The translations under genes were made by a program, and so were the position numbers. Under the pieces are notes generated by a model. The model had not been told where the DNA came from. It was given only the letters and a program-made list of their open reading frames with translations, and ran no database searches. Positions 5,012-5,021 of a stretch of 5,021 nucleotides of DNA are shown here, one piece after another. Source of the DNA: Nitrospinota bacterium (GTDB lineage: Bacteria; JAUXIQ01); the NCBI GenBank assembly GCA_030620925.1, contig JAUXIQ010000188.1:1-5021 (forward strand). Direction: 5' to 3'. Each line of letters starts with the position of its first letter. Position 1 is the stretch's first letter.

Positions 5012-5021
5012 ATGGAGAAAA
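5012..5021 (+). other. Possible ribosome site or start of a truncated next gene
   Basis: The window ends in ATGGAGAAAA. GGAG at 5014-5017 could be the ribosome site of a gene starting just past 5021. Alternatively ATG at 5012 could itself start a protein (Met-Glu-Lys), but it has no ribosome site before it. The first reading seems more likely. Only ten bases are available. Confidence 0.25.

Larger units (their letters stand above)
4627..5021. other. 395-base non-coding region after queA
   Basis: No frame here gives a recognisable protein. The longest are a 52-codon frame from ATG 4791 to TAG 4949 and a 45-codon frame from GTG 4771 to TAA 4908. They overlap each other, lack ribosome sites and translate to unfamiliar sequence. 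A 14-codon frame at 4650-4694 does have AAAGGA five bases upstream. By eye the second half is clearly more AT-rich than the genes. No tRNA, and no intrinsic terminator with GC stem and T-run, is visible for queA. Three variants of CGATTTA/CGATTAA occur at 4916, 4964 and 4983. The region probably holds the end of the queA transcript and the control region of the next gene. Confidence 0.6.

Overview
The window is a compact, single-strand bacterial housekeeping block. Six genes all read on the + strand: yebC, ruvC, ruvA, ruvB, a small DUF2905 membrane protein, and queA. They occupy about positions 162-4626. Every catalytic or structural motif I looked for is intact, and I see no mobile element, CRISPR array, tRNA, rRNA or broken gene. 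The yebC-ruvC-ruvA-ruvB-(DUF2905)-queA order is familiar from several Gram-negative anaerobe lineages (Desulfobacterota or former Deltaproteobacteria, Nitrospirota and relatives), and ruvAB-queA linkage also occurs in Firmicutes. Moderately GC-rich coding DNA, strong AGGAGG-type ribosome sites and the DUF2905 neighbour fit such an organism, but the sequence alone does not fix the phylum.

Layout. Positions 1-161 hold an imperfect inverted repeat (6-32), a good sigma70-type promoter with an extended -10 (65-93) and a leader of about 60 nt ending in the yebC ribosome site. yebC (162-917) is separated from ruvC (928-1452) by exactly a 10-bp palindrome that also carries the ruvC ribosome site. ruvC and ruvA (1449-2048) overlap by 4 bases. 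An 84-bp gap with an orphan AGGAGGA, competing short inverted repeats and a 14-codon frame precedes ruvB (2133-3182), which starts with TTG. A 142-bp gap with a dyad and a possible -10 box leads to DUF2905 (3325-3549, GTG start) and then queA (3574-4626). The last 395 bases (4627-5021) contain no convincing gene. They hold a perfect 16-bp palindrome, a possible promoter and perhaps the first bases or ribosome site of a following gene.

Functionally, RuvA, RuvB and RuvC form the Holliday-junction branch-migration and resolution machine. YebC is a YebC/PmpR/TACO1 family factor linked to transcription control or translation. QueA makes epoxyqueuosine in tRNA. DUF2905 has no known function. The usual queA partner tgt does not follow queA directly.

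I do not see a new multi-gene system. The best candidates for a second look are the uncharacterised DUF2905 protein, the unusual ruvA-ruvB junction, the shared GGGGTACCCC palindrome (in the yebC-ruvC junction and inside a 20-bp palindrome in ruvB), and the dyads in the two larger non-coding gaps.
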